Shown: positions 42,097-51,020, counted from the first letter of the stretch. The stretch: 64,000 nucleotides of DNA from Bacteroidota bacterium (GCA_029571985.1 JAKQVC010000049.1:52729-116728), one strand, 5' to 3'. Program-made: numbers and translations. Notes: generated by a model from the letters alone, not told the origin.

Positions 42097-44121
42097 ATGC
42101 AGGCCGAACAATTTACAGATCAAAACTTTCCCGAGCTGCTGCGCGAGCTGTTGTCAAAATATTACCTCCATTCAAAAGAGGTAGAGCGTGAGTTGCAGGA
42201 GAGTGAGCTGAAATTTAAATCTCTTCTCGAACAACTTACTGATGCTATTTATTTTACCAGTGTAGATGGTCAGTTCCTTGAATATAATCGCGCCACCGTC
42301 GAATTACTCGGCTATACACGCGAAGAAATGCAGGACTTAAACGTTGCGCAAACATACGTACAACCCGAAGACCGGATTCGATTTCATGAACGCATCATGA
42401 GCGATAAAGAGGTGGTAGATTATGAAATTAAATTGCGCAAAAAAAATGGTGAACTGATTGATTGCCTGGTAACCGCAAGTTTACGCATGGACCCCGATGG
42501 CAAAGTACAGGGCTATCAGGGTATTATTCGTGATATCACCTTTCGTAAAAAAGCGGAAGCGCTGCAACGGGCGAAAGATTTAGCTGAACAGGCCAATAAA
42601 TTTAAAGCGGAATTCCTAGCAAATATGAGCCATGAAATTCGCACACCTATTAATGCAATTATCGGCATGGTGCATCTTCTGCATCAAACACCACTCAGCG
42701 AAAAACAAATTGAATACCTCCATGCCATTGATAATTCTGCCGATAATCTGTTGCAGTTAATCAATGACATTCTCGACTTTTCAAAAATTGAAGCGGGCAA
42801 ATTACAACTCGAAGAAAAATCATTTAATATCCGGATCGTTATCGAGCAATTGGTGTCAACCATGCGCTTTAAGGCTACCGAAAAGGGCGTTGACCTGGTG
42901 TTGCAGATTGATGAAAACGTACCTCCATCCGTTGCAGGCGACCCCCTTCGACTCAATCAGATTATGCTGAATTTGATTAGTAATGCTATAAAATTCACGC
43001 ATACAGGAGCTATTTCGGTAACCGTTAAACTCATTGATATTCTGGATGACCGGGCTCGTATGTATTTTAATGTGCGCGATACGGGTATTGGTATTCCACC
43101 CGACCGACTGGGCAATATCTTCGAAAGTTTCACTCAGGCGAATTTGGATACAACGCGCATTTATGGCGGTACCGGTCTTGGCTTGGCGATTGTGAAAAAA
43201 CTCATCGATATGCTCAACGGAGCCATTATGGTGAAAAGCAAATTGGGGGAGGGTAGTGAATTTATATTCGAAATTGATTTCACCATCACACGCGATAATC
43301 CGGATTTACCTCTGATGGAGATAACGGAAGCATCAGTGCCTGATATTGGTAAATGCCGCTTGTTAATCGCAGATGATCATCCAATTAACCAGGTAGTCAC
43401 ATCCGAACTCTTGCGACATGCATGGCCAGATATTCAAATTGAAATAGCTGCTACCGGAAAGGAAGTGCTGGAAAAACTCGATTCGGCTCAATTTGATATG
43501 ATTCTGATGGATGTCCAAATGCCCGAAATGAACGGGTTGGATGCCACACGAACGATTCGCGCATTGACGGATAGCCGGGCAAACATCCCAATTGTTGCCT
43601 TCACCGCATATGCTACCACCGGAGAAGTTGAAAAGTGTTTGCAGGCGGGGATGGATGACTACATTTCTAAACCGGTTGTGCCTGCACTCCTCTGTCGGAA
43701 GATTTACGACCAGCTGGTACGTTCCGGATATGATTTTGATGCACATGGTCAGCAATCCGGCCTCGCGCATCAAACCGTTGATCTGCACTACCTGAATATC
43801 ATGACAGCCGATGACCAGGTGCTCAAGGCCAAAATGCTGCAAATCATGCTCGATGAAACCCCGGGCGAACTCGAACTCCTCGAAAAACACCTGGAAGCGG
43901 CAAACTGGGACGGCTTGCGCGCAGTGGCACATAAAATGAAGTCCTCAGTCGAATTTATGGGCCTCAAGGATACCCTTGACACCCTGAAAACCATAGAAAT
44001 ATCCGCAAAAGAACGCACCGGACTCGATCTGTTAGCACCAAAAATTAATACCGTAATTTTGACCTGTCGATCGGCGCTGAACAGCCTGAGAAACGAACTG
44101 GATAAATTGCAAACATCATGA
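42097..44121 (+). CDS. Soluble hybrid histidine kinase: PAS-HisKA-HATPase-REC-Hpt
   Basis: A 674-residue protein with no membrane segment. Domains: short N-terminal coiled coil (1-38), PAS with C-terminal PAC (40-152), HisKA with phospho-His179 in 'ANMSHEIRTP', HATPase (N-box Asn296, G-boxes 'DTGIGIP' and 'GGTGLGLAI'), receiver (421-540) with phospho-Asp472 in 'ILMDVQMPEMNG' and Lys525, and Hpt (about 560-674) with His612 in 'AVAHKMKSS'. All phosphorelay residues are intact, so it can pass phosphate His179-Asp472-His612. Its stop overlaps by 4 nt the next gene, a receiver protein, which is the natural output partner. Confidence 0.94.
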   Translation: MQAEQFTDQNFPELLRELLSKYYLHSKEVERELQESELKFKSLLEQLTDAIYFTSVDGQFLEYNRATVELLGYTREEMQDLNVAQTYVQPEDRIRFHERIMSDKEVVDYEIKLRKKNGELIDCLVTASLRMDPDGKVQGYQGIIRDITFRKKAEALQRAKDLAEQANKFKAEFLANMSHEIRTPINAIIGMVHLLHQTPLSEKQIEYLHAIDNSADNLLQLINDILDFSKIEAGKLQLEEKSFNIRIVIEQLVSTMRFKATEKGVDLVLQIDENVPPSVAGDPLRLNQIMLNLISNAIKFTHTGAISVTVKLIDILDDRARMYFNVRDTGIGIPPDRLGNIFESFTQANLDTTRIYGGTGLGLAIVKKLIDMLNGAIMVKSKLGEGSEFIFEIDFTITRDNPDLPLMEITEASVPDIGKCRLLIADDHPINQVVTSELLRHAWPDIQIEIAATGKEVLEKLDSAQFDMILMDVQMPEMNGLDATRTIRALTDSRANIPIVAFTAYATTGEVEKCLQAGMDDYISKPVVPALLCRKIYDQLVRSGYDFDAHGQQSGLAHQTVDLHYLNIMTADDQVLKAKMLQIMLDETPGELELLEKHLEAANWDGLRAVAHKMKSSVEFMGLKDTLDTLKTIEISAKERTGLDLLAPKINTVILTCRSALNSLRNELDKLQTS

Positions 44122-44633
44122 AGGATAAACAATTTAGAGTGTTTCTGGTGGATGATGACACCAAACACCTCATTATGTTGAAGAATCACCTCGAAAAGCG
44201 AAGTGACTATAACCTCAAGGTTAACATTTTTTCAAATGGCGAAAACTGCCTCGAGAAAATGCAGGAAAAACCGCATGTTGTTATCCTAGATTATTATCTG
44301 GATGGTATCAAAACAGACGCTGCCAACGGACTCGAAATTCTCAAAAAAATCCGTCAGCAATACCCCGATACATATGTCATTATGATGAGCGGACAGGATG
44401 ATTTGAAAGTGGCCATTGCTACAATAGACAACGGTGCCTATGATTATATTATTAAGGGTGAAAGTGCCTATGTGCGTGCGCAAATGATCATTGATCATAT
44501 CATCGAAAATATCAACACCAACGAATGGCGTAAAAATGTCAGATTGCGTGAAAATGCACTGGTAACCGGCTTTATCCTGCTGGGTTTATTACTCATATCA
44601 ATCGCCTTATACGATATGGGCATGTTTGGTTGA
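44118..44633 (+). CDS. Receiver-domain protein with C-terminal membrane anchor
   Basis: A 171-residue protein. Residues 5-130 are a REC domain with acidic pair 'VDDD' (12-14), phospho-Asp58 in 'VVILDYYLDG', Ser91 and Lys113 ('IIKGES'). There is no DNA-binding or enzyme output domain. Instead, residues 148-165 form a hydrophobic helix ('ALVTGFILLGLLLISIALY'), with a short tail. It is translationally coupled (4-nt overlap) to a soluble hybrid kinase, so the kinase is presumably brought to the membrane or signals to a membrane partner. The target of the anchored receiver is unknown. Confidence 0.88.
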   Translation: MKDKQFRVFLVDDDTKHLIMLKNHLEKRSDYNLKVNIFSNGENCLEKMQEKPHVVILDYYLDGIKTDAANGLEILKKIRQQYPDTYVIMMSGQDDLKVAIATIDNGAYDYIIKGESAYVRAQMIIDHIIENINTNEWRKNVRLRENALVTGFILLGLLLISIALYDMGMFG

Positions 44634-44678
44634 TATACCAGGCCGCATTCCTCCTCCGTTTATTGTATAATCTGTTGC

Positions 44679-45221
44679 ATGCTTAAAACGCCAAATGCCG
44701 CTCTCTACCGGCTTACTGTAGATGAATTTAAAAATGCCGAAAAGCACCCCTTTGTCCTGATTTTGGATAATGTGCGCAGTCAGCATAATGTGGGCTCCGT
44801 ATTTCGGACTGCCGATGCTTTTTTGATCAGGGGCATTTGTTTGTGCGGCATTACGGCCACTCCTCCACATCGCGATATCGAAAAAACAGCTCTCGGAGCC
44901 ACTGAAACTGTTTACTGGGAATATTTTGATACCACCGAAGAGGCCATCCTCAAACTCAAAGCACTCGGGTATCAAATTATAGCGATTGAACAAACCAGCG
45001 GAAGCAAAAACCTGCTCGATTGGCAACCGACACCTGAATCAAAAACGGCTTTTGTCTTTGGTCATGAAGTGATGGGTGTCAGCGAAGAAGCACTGGCCTT
45101 GTGCGATGGTGCGATTGAAATCCCACAGTTTGGTACCAAGCACTCGCTCAATGTTTCAGTTACTGCCGGTATAGTGCTCTGGGATGTCGTGATGAAACAC
45201 CGGGCTGCTGTTACAAAGTAA
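44679..45221 (+). CDS. SpoU/TrmH-family RNA methyltransferase
   Basis: A 180-residue protein that is the catalytic SPOUT domain only. Motif 1 'ILDNVRSQHNVGSVFRTADAF' (Asn/Arg), motif 2 'FVFGHEVMGVSEEAL', and motif 3 'IPQFGTKHSLNVSVTAGIVLWDVV' are all present. It transfers methyl from SAM to 2'-O of ribose in tRNA or rRNA. The site is not predictable from sequence. The 3' end overlaps the convergent LuxE-like gene by 11 nt. Confidence 0.93.
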   Translation: MLKTPNAALYRLTVDEFKNAEKHPFVLILDNVRSQHNVGSVFRTADAFLIRGICLCGITATPPHRDIEKTALGATETVYWEYFDTTEEAILKLKALGYQIIAIEQTSGSKNLLDWQPTPESKTAFVFGHEVMGVSEEALALCDGAIEIPQFGTKHSLNVSVTAGIVLWDVVMKHRAAVTK

Positions 45222-46200
45222 GTAAATTGCATCCTCGAACATCACTGTGATCGTAGCGGCCTAATACCTCAAACCTCCCGTCTGCATGTATTTTGCCTAA
45301 ATCGTCTGTGGCAATAAAGCTGCAGCTATGCACATTAGCCAGATCAATAATATTTAAACAACCGGTTTTGCCAGATTCCAGATAAGTAAACGGGTCCTCA
45401 GGGTCCCTGACAAAAACTTGCATCCACGGTGGGGCGCTAAACAGCCCGTCAAAAGGCGCATAAGCCTGGGATAACAACTCCGTCATACCATATTCTGAAT
45501 GTACCTGAGCAACTCCAAAAGCGCGCTTGAGCTGTTCGTGGAGGGCTTCGCGGGTGATTTCCTCCCTCCGGCCTTTCATACCGCCGGTTTCCATCACGAT
45601 GAGCTCAGGAAAGTACATAGGAAACCTGTCCGCCAGATCAAGTAATGCAAAACTCACGCCAATTATGAGTGTAGGAGTCTTGGATTCGCGCAAAACCTCC
45701 ATCCGGCCGGCCATTTCAGCCAAATTATCCAGAAAAAAACCATTCATCGGATGTCCGGATATGTCCATCAACTCGCGCGTCATATGCACAAGTGAGCTTG
45801 TTTGCCGTTCAAGATAGGAGGGTAGGAGGGCTAAAATGCAATAGGTATCAGGGTTTCCATAGGCGCGGGTAAATCCCTTCACCAGACTTTCCCGGTAAAT
45901 GCCAGTATCGGCCACAAAATGCCTGCTTACCTGGGAGCCTGTGGTTCCACTGCTCTCAAATAGGGTTGCCGGTTGCATCTGGCTGGACAATACCTGATGC
46001 GTTTTAAAGGTGCTGATGGGCAAAAAAGGAATTTCCTGAGCCGACCTGATGTGATCGGGGGTTACGTCGAGGTAGTGTAAAAAATCGCGGTACACCGGAA
46101 CATTTACAGCCTGATGGTGAAACACTTCCAGTATTTTGTGCGTTATACCTTCAGGTTTTTCCGTAAAAACAGCAGAAATGAAACCGGGAATATCCAGCAT
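45211..46200 (-). CDS. LuxE/acyl-protein synthetase-like adenylating enzyme
   Basis: A 329-residue protein. 'IPFLPISTFKTHQV' and 'LFESSGTTGSQVSRH' resemble the N-terminal and phosphate-binding (P-loop-like) blocks of acyl-protein synthetase LuxE and of ANL adenylate-forming enzymes; 'EYGMTELLSQAYAPFDG' and 'TDDLGKI' correspond to later ANL motifs. The C-terminal lid domain of typical acyl-CoA synthetases is truncated. It would activate a fatty or aryl acid and pass it to a protein or enzyme thiol. No luxCD genes are nearby, so the pathway is unknown. Confidence 0.83.
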   Translation of the reverse strand: MLDIPGFISAVFTEKPEGITHKILEVFHHQAVNVPVYRDFLHYLDVTPDHIRSAQEIPFLPISTFKTHQVLSSQMQPATLFESSGTTGSQVSRHFVADTGIYRESLVKGFTRAYGNPDTYCILALLPSYLERQTSSLVHMTRELMDISGHPMNGFFLDNLAEMAGRMEVLRESKTPTLIIGVSFALLDLADRFPMYFPELIVMETGGMKGRREEITREALHEQLKRAFGVAQVHSEYGMTELLSQAYAPFDGLFSAPPWMQVFVRDPEDPFTYLESGKTGCLNIIDLANVHSCSFIATDDLGKIHADGRFEVLGRYDHSDVRGCNLLTL

Positions 46201-46230
46201 TGTTTCAGAATTATGAATACTGTACCTTTG
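46200..46230 (+). promoter_or_regulatory. Promoter of the lipoprotein gene
   Basis: TTG (46200-46202), 20-bp spacer, TACCTTTG (46223-46230). It lies inside the upstream extension of the lipoprotein frame and supports the start at 46243. Confidence 0.55.
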
Positions 46231-46242
46231 AAGGGTAAAAAT

Positions 46243-46689
46243 ATGATGCGCACAGGCAGCTTCCTAATAGTTAGTGGTTTTTTCATCCTCTCTGGATGCG
46301 TAAACCCGCCGGAATATCCGATTGAACCTTATATCGATGTGGTGAGCATCAATCAGAATACCTTTACTGAATTAGATGAGGATAGCCTGAGTGTTGTGAT
46401 TTATTTTGAAGATGGAGATGGAGATCTTGGCAGTGATGAAGGTGTAAATATGTTCTGGGAAGATTCCCGTGTGCCCGGTTTTCAGATTCCTTTCAAAATT
46501 CCACCTATCGAAAGTCAGAGCACTGTAAAGGATATTTCTGGAACCATTACCACGTACTATCCTATTACCTTCTGTATTAACGACGATGATCCCATCGACA
46601 GCTTTTACTATAAAATCTATATTGTGGATCAGGCCGGACATGTCAGTAATGTCGACTCAACAGATTTGATTCAGTTGTTTTGCAATTGA
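46243..46689 (+). CDS. Hypothetical lipoprotein
   Basis: I use the ATG at 46243 (148 residues, MMRTGSFLIVSGFFILSGC); frames starting earlier overlap the divergent gene and lie before the promoter. The lipobox 'ILSGC' predicts lipidation. The mature part is acidic, beta-rich, and has 'EDGDGDLGSDEG', which resembles a calcium-binding loop; it ends with a Cys. I do not recognise the family. It is a single gene in a divergent position relative to the LuxE-like gene. Confidence 0.72.
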   Translation: MMRTGSFLIVSGFFILSGCVNPPEYPIEPYIDVVSINQNTFTELDEDSLSVVIYFEDGDGDLGSDEGVNMFWEDSRVPGFQIPFKIPPIESQSTVKDISGTITTYYPITFCINDDDPIDSFYYKIYIVDQAGHVSNVDSTDLIQLFCN

Positions 46690-46706
46690 GCGCTCTTGCT
46701 TACTAC

Positions 46707-47354
46707 TTACCAATTGTAGATGTAACTCAGATTGAGCACATGCAGTTTTTCAGGAAAAGACACCTGAAATTCCATATCATAAATCCAGCTGGCTGTTATA
46801 TCGTGGTGTTTATTGGGTGAATAATCTATACCTATTTCACTCCTGAAACCATTGAGCGCATTGCCTTCATTGCTGAGATTATAGAATAATTCGCCACTGC
46901 CATACGTTTCCCAATCTTTATTTAAAGTGTAGGAAACCGTGCCTTTATTTCGCCACACGCTGCCCTCATTTCCGTCAGCAGCAGTACTGTATTGAATTTT
47001 TGACCGGTAGGCGAGATCTAGATCACCAAATCCTTCGCGCAAGCCAATCCCAAAACCTACCCGATGCGTATTACCTGAAGAGCGCACACTGTAGCGGTAA
47101 TCACCGGATACTTTAATTTTTTTGGTGAATTTATAGGTAAGCGAAGCATGCGAGTTCCATTGATATAAATCCGAAACAGATACGTTATAACGTATTTCCT
47201 GGCCGGCTTCTGCATCCAGATCTTTTGCTACTTCTGCGTTAACACCCGTATACAGCCACGCCGCACCATCCGTGTGTTGTGCCTGCAGATACACTGTCGC
47301 GAATAAACAGCAACTAAACAGTACAATATGTTTAATCGTCGTCGTCATCAACAT
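46707..47354 (-). CDS. DUF2490 outer-membrane-like protein
   Basis: A 215-residue protein with a signal peptide ('HIVLFSCCLFATVYLQAQ'). The rest alternates in the pattern of amphipathic beta strands ('WNSHASLTYKFTKKIKVSGDYRYSV', 'YNLSNEGNALNGFRSEIGIDY') and ends in an aromatic residue ('SYIYNW'), as in beta-barrel outer membrane proteins; this is the DUF2490 pattern. The start codon lies inside the previous gene: ATG at 47354, or ATG at 47348. It is the last gene of a unit with VTC-type polymerase and DUF4956, suggesting a role at the cell surface for the same system. Confidence 0.83.
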   Translation of the reverse strand: MLMTTTIKHIVLFSCCLFATVYLQAQHTDGAAWLYTGVNAEVAKDLDAEAGQEIRYNVSVSDLYQWNSHASLTYKFTKKIKVSGDYRYSVRSSGNTHRVGFGIGLREGFGDLDLAYRSKIQYSTAADGNEGSVWRNKGTVSYTLNKDWETYGSGELFYNLSNEGNALNGFRSEIGIDYSPNKHHDITASWIYDMEFQVSFPEKLHVLNLSYIYNW

Positions 47355-48012
47355 TATTCATATCATTTTCACCCACAGTGGCGGTCGGCTTGAAATATAT
47401 ACGTACACGTGCCATATCGCGCAAAAAGTCTGTAGTCATAATTTCAAAAGAACGAATGTCTAAGCCTGTTCTTGCTTTCAGGTCAGCCAGCATCTCAGCG
47501 CGACGCTCAGGTTTTATGTTTTCTATTTTTTCGTACTCAATTGTTTGCTCACTCAAACCTTCGCGATACCACAAGCGCTCGAGGAAATAGGTAGCGGCTA
47601 CCAGAGAAAAATTAGTGAAGAACAATTCAACAAATGATACTTTTTTAGTTGAAAGCGCATTTATGACGGCGATGGCAATTACTAAAAATAAATACGTCAT
47701 CTCCTTCATGGGTATGCTAATGGTTCTGTATCGAAGAATGCTGAAAATCGCAAATAAACCGAAGGCAAATCCCATTTCTAATTTAATACCGGATAACAAG
47801 TAACATAAAAAGAACACCAGCATGCTGAATATGTAAAAAGAGAATGCGTAGTTTTTGTTTTTCTTGTCGCTTCGGTAAATAAATTTTACCAGAATAAATA
47901 CAATGATAAAATTGAATAATGACCTGAGGACTAAATCATAAAAATCATTATCAAAAAATTTGAGATCAAGGAACTTTGTTTCCTCATCGGCCTGTAAAAG
48001 TAGATTAAGCAT
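47332..48012 (-). CDS. DUF4956 membrane protein
   Basis: A 226-residue protein with about four helices within residues 25-145 ('SLFNFIIVFILVKFIY', 'AFSFYIFSMLVFFLCYLLSG', 'FGLFAIFSILRYRTISIPMKEMTYLFLVIAIAVIN'), then a soluble C-terminal part. 'FAIFSILRYRT..IP.KEMTY' is the DUF4956 signature. Genes of this family are commonly next to VTC-domain polymerases; the function is not established. The last residues are a run of aspartates, encoded in the overlap with the DUF2490 gene. Its start overlaps the polymerase gene by 8 nt. Confidence 0.88.
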   Translation of the reverse strand: MLNLLLQADEETKFLDLKFFDNDFYDLVLRSLFNFIIVFILVKFIYRSDKKNKNYAFSFYIFSMLVFFLCYLLSGIKLEMGFAFGLFAIFSILRYRTISIPMKEMTYLFLVIAIAVINALSTKKVSFVELFFTNFSLVAATYFLERLWYREGLSEQTIEYEKIENIKPERRAEMLADLKARTGLDIRSFEIMTTDFLRDMARVRIYFKPTATVGENDMNNVDDDDD

Positions 48013-48757
48013 TTTCTATACGGTTAATTTGGATTTTCTTAAACTTGAAATTGTTTTGTTTGAGGTCTTCATACATAAACGCAGCCCCAACACTATACTT
48101 GCTGATACGTGCTTCAGGACAAAAGTTTTCACGCATAGCCACTTTAAATTTTGAGCCGCTCGAACTGCCGTCAAGCTTCAATTCGGCAATGCATAATTGA
48201 TGTAAATGCCGCTCGCCATCGGGCGTTTTAAAATGCAGGTCAGTATCAATCGTAGCGCGTTCACTCATCGATTTACTTACCAGCGTAAATCGCTTGAAAT
48301 CATTCCATAGAGTAGGCTGTAGACTATCCGGGTCGAAAGGCGTGTGCGTGGTAAGAAAGTTCCGGGCTTCTTCTGTAAATACAGGATCGAAAGCCGGTAT
48401 GCTGATGCGCGATTTAATCGTGCGACCGGTATTTATTTTAAATTTTATTTCAAGAAACGTCAGGTTGCTTTCGACATACTGACGTATCCGAATTTTATAA
48501 CGATTTACACGTTTGTTGTGATGCGCCGTATAACATGCAAATTCAGGCGTGTCGAAATAAATATTTTTATACGAAAAAAAACGGTTCGTATCTATTTGCA
48601 TGACCTTGTAATCAGGTTGCAGTTCTTCCAACACATCATCCAGCTTTTTCCGGTCAAAAAAATACTTCGTATCCTTTCGGTTCATTAATTCAACCGCCTC
48701 CATCTCTTTGAGTGAAATGGGCGTGAATGATTGTAATATTTCAGCGAAACGCGACAA
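48005..48757 (-). CDS. VTC-domain polyphosphate polymerase
   Basis: A 250-residue protein resembling the tunnel-shaped catalytic domain of yeast Vtc4: 'MNRKDTKYFFDRKKLDDVLEEL', basic 'NKRVNRYKIRIRQYVES' and 'FLEIKFKINTGRTIKSRI', then 'RATIDTDLHF' and 'IAELKLDG' supplying the Lys/Arg/Glu that hold triphosphate and metal. This family makes polyphosphate from ATP. It has no membrane helix, so the DUF4956 neighbour probably anchors or exports product. It starts flush with the stop of the preceding lipoprotein gene and overlaps DUF4956 by 8 nt. Confidence 0.9.
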   Translation of the reverse strand: MSRFAEILQSFTPISLKEMEAVELMNRKDTKYFFDRKKLDDVLEELQPDYKVMQIDTNRFFSYKNIYFDTPEFACYTAHHNKRVNRYKIRIRQYVESNLTFLEIKFKINTGRTIKSRISIPAFDPVFTEEARNFLTTHTPFDPDSLQPTLWNDFKRFTLVSKSMSERATIDTDLHFKTPDGERHLHQLCIAELKLDGSSSGSKFKVAMRENFCPEARISKYSVGAAFMYEDLKQNNFKFKKIQINRIENA

Positions 48758-49147
48758 TTAACGGTCTTGAATTACTAAGTCCGGAATTTCAACAACCTTG
48801 TTATTGTCGGTAATTTCAATAGTAGATTTCACTACTTCTACAGACCCATCGCAGGTTAAACAATCGCTGTAGGCAAACACTGTATAGGTGCCTTTGCGGA
48901 GAAAGGGAAATTTATAAGAACCATCGTAACTGGTGCGTGTATCATCATCAAACCCCACATTATCACCATACACCAGATATACCCGAACCTCACCACCATA
49001 ATATTCCTGATACAAAGTGCCGGTTTCATTATATCGCTCAACATAGACTTTTCCCTGCAAGGTAGAGGTGCCACCATCGCCGGGTAAACTGGTACAACCC
49101 GTCACAATCGCCAACAGGGCAAAAAAAGCAATAGAGGAGGATTTCAT
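48758..49147 (-). CDS. Lipoprotein with carboxypeptidase-regulatory-like domain
   Basis: A 129-residue protein, signal and lipobox 'LLAIVTGC' (Cys18). The mature part is a small beta-sandwich with 'LQGKVYVERYNETG' and 'YDGSYKFPFLRKGTYTVFAYSDC', as in carboxypeptidase regulatory-like or SdrD B-like folds. It is the first gene of the VTC-DUF4956-DUF2490 unit with no gap to the polymerase. The likely position is periplasmic or outer-membrane-attached. No function can be given. Confidence 0.8.
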   Translation of the reverse strand: MKSSSIAFFALLAIVTGCTSLPGDGGTSTLQGKVYVERYNETGTLYQEYYGGEVRVYLVYGDNVGFDDDTRTSYDGSYKFPFLRKGTYTVFAYSDCLTCDGSVEVVKSTIEITDNNKVVEIPDLVIQDR

Positions 49148-49337
49148 GTTAAGTAAAAGTTAATTGGCTGTGAATCAAACGTAACTCCCGTAAAAATAAG
49201 ACCTTTTCCTTAACAGTTGCCCATCTACCCAAATTTTTACATTTAGCAGATTTTTGGTCTGATTTTCGCAGTCAATTCGACAGTTAATTAGGGTTAAGGT
49301 TTAAAATCTGCCATAAAAACCCCTTATACTTGCAAAT

Positions 49338-51020
49338 ATGTGTAAGTTCGCTACTGTCCTGCTTTTCGTGCTCTCTGCCGGTTGCCTGATTATAGCTGAG
49401 CCTGTTCAGGCCCAAACATTGACCAGCCAAAAATCGCACACCAGAGCCGATACCCTGAGAGGCGCCCTCCGCCCCGAACGCACTTGTTACGATGTGACGA
49501 GCTATGACCTTACGGTGGAAGTAAACATCAAAGGAAAGTCCATTATTGGTTCAAACAGCATTGGTTACAAGGCTCTTACCGACTTTTCGAAGCTGCAGAT
49601 TGATTTGTTCCCCGAACTCCGCATAGAATCTATCACCTGGCAAAACAAAACCCTTTCCTTTCAAAGGGAAGCAGGTGCCGTTTTTGTTACATTTCCGGAA
49701 ACCGTGAAAGCAGGATCATCGGGTAGTTTCAAGGTGAATTATTCCGGATCGCCTCGAATGGCTAAGAACCCACCTTGGGATGGGGGTATGAGCTGGTCAA
49801 CCGATAACCGCGGAAATCCTTGGGTTGGCGTTAGCTGTCAGGGCCTCGGCGCCAGTGTTTGGTGGCCTAATAAGGACCACCTGAGCGATGAACCCAATCA
49901 CATGTCCATCACGATAATTGCGCCGGATTCTCTTATGGCGGTGGCAAATGGAAAATGGGTGAGTGAAACCCCTCTCTCCAACCATCGAAAGTCTACAGTT
50001 TGGGCTGTTTCATATCCCATTAACAACTATAATGTGTCCATCAATATCGGAAAGTATGCGCATTTCAGCGATACCTATACCAATATTAACGGCGAAACAT
50101 TGGACCTCGATTATTACGTGCTGGATTATAATCTTGAAAAAGCAAAGCAACAATTCCAACAGGTTAAACCTATGCTGGCCTGTTACGAGCAGTATCTTAC
50201 CGCTTATCCGTTTATTGAGGACGGATTTGCAGTAGTGGAAACACCATACGTGGGTATGGAGCACCAGGGGGCAATTGCCTATGGTAATCAGTTTGAGAAT
50301 GGCTATCTGGGATTTGATTACTCAGGTATCAATCTCGATTTTGATTACATCCTCATTCACGAAACCGGCCACGAATGGTGGGGAAACAATGTAAGTATGC
50401 AAGACCTGGCCGATATGTGGATTCACGAAGGATTCTGTACCTATTCAGAGGCTATTTATGTGGAATGCCGCTATGGCCATGAAACTGCCATCAAGTATAT
50501 CAACCACATGAAAAACCTGGTTTCGTTTGACAGACCCATAATCGGCGATTACAACGTAAACATGGAAGGAAGTGGCGATATGTATCACAAAGGTGCTCTC
50601 TTCCTGCATACCCTGCGCACCCTGACAGATGATGATGCCTTATGGTGGAGCATTATCAGCGGCATTCAGAAAGATTTTGCCCTGCAAACTGTCACTACAC
50701 AGCAAATTGAAAGCTACATATCCAAAAAAGCGGGAAAGGATTTTTCAAAAGAATTTGACCTGTACCTTCGACATACAAAATTACCCCAGTTCGAATACAA
50801 ACTCACCGATACACAAAAAGGTCTGCAAATCGAATGTCGCTGGGTAACAGAAGTGCCTGATTTTAATATGCCGTTGCGCTACCTGGATCAAAATAATAAA
50901 TGGGTTTGGATACATCCGACCTCCGAGTGGCAAACCATATTGTTACCGGGCATGAAGGCCAAATCTTTTCAGTTGGACGATAAAAACCTGTATTTCGACC
51001 AACGAATGGCTCTTAAGTAA
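49338..51020 (+). CDS. M1-family metallopeptidase, exported, short form
   Basis: A 560-residue protein with signal peptide (1-25, 'VQAQ'). Beta-sandwich domain at 45-240, then the thermolysin-like domain: exopeptidase-type loop 'GMEHQGAIAYG' (306-316), zinc site His341-Glu342-His345 in 'HETGHEWW', and third ligand Glu364 in 'WIHEGF'. The C-terminal helical domain of the aminopeptidase N type is missing or short; the last ~100 residues are a small beta domain. The family removes N-terminal amino acids. The ATG lies 6 bp after a near -7 element (TATACTTG), so it is near-leaderless. Confidence 0.93.
   Translation: MCKFATVLLFVLSAGCLIIAEPVQAQTLTSQKSHTRADTLRGALRPERTCYDVTSYDLTVEVNIKGKSIIGSNSIGYKALTDFSKLQIDLFPELRIESITWQNKTLSFQREAGAVFVTFPETVKAGSSGSFKVNYSGSPRMAKNPPWDGGMSWSTDNRGNPWVGVSCQGLGASVWWPNKDHLSDEPNHMSITIIAPDSLMAVANGKWVSETPLSNHRKSTVWAVSYPINNYNVSINIGKYAHFSDTYTNINGETLDLDYYVLDYNLEKAKQQFQQVKPMLACYEQYLTAYPFIEDGFAVVETPYVGMEHQGAIAYGNQFENGYLGFDYSGINLDFDYILIHETGHEWWGNNVSMQDLADMWIHEGFCTYSEAIYVECRYGHETAIKYINHMKNLVSFDRPIIGDYNVNMEGSGDMYHKGALFLHTLRTLTDDDALWWSIISGIQKDFALQTVTTQQIESYISKKAGKDFSKEFDLYLRHTKLPQFEYKLTDTQKGLQIECRWVTEVPDFNMPLRYLDQNNKWVWIHPTSEWQTILLPGMKAKSFQLDDKNLYFDQRMALK

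Noticed and set aside
43363..43932. Minus-strand 189-residue open frame opposite the hybrid kinase
   Set aside because: It is antisense to the REC-Hpt region and is explained by codon bias of the kinase gene.
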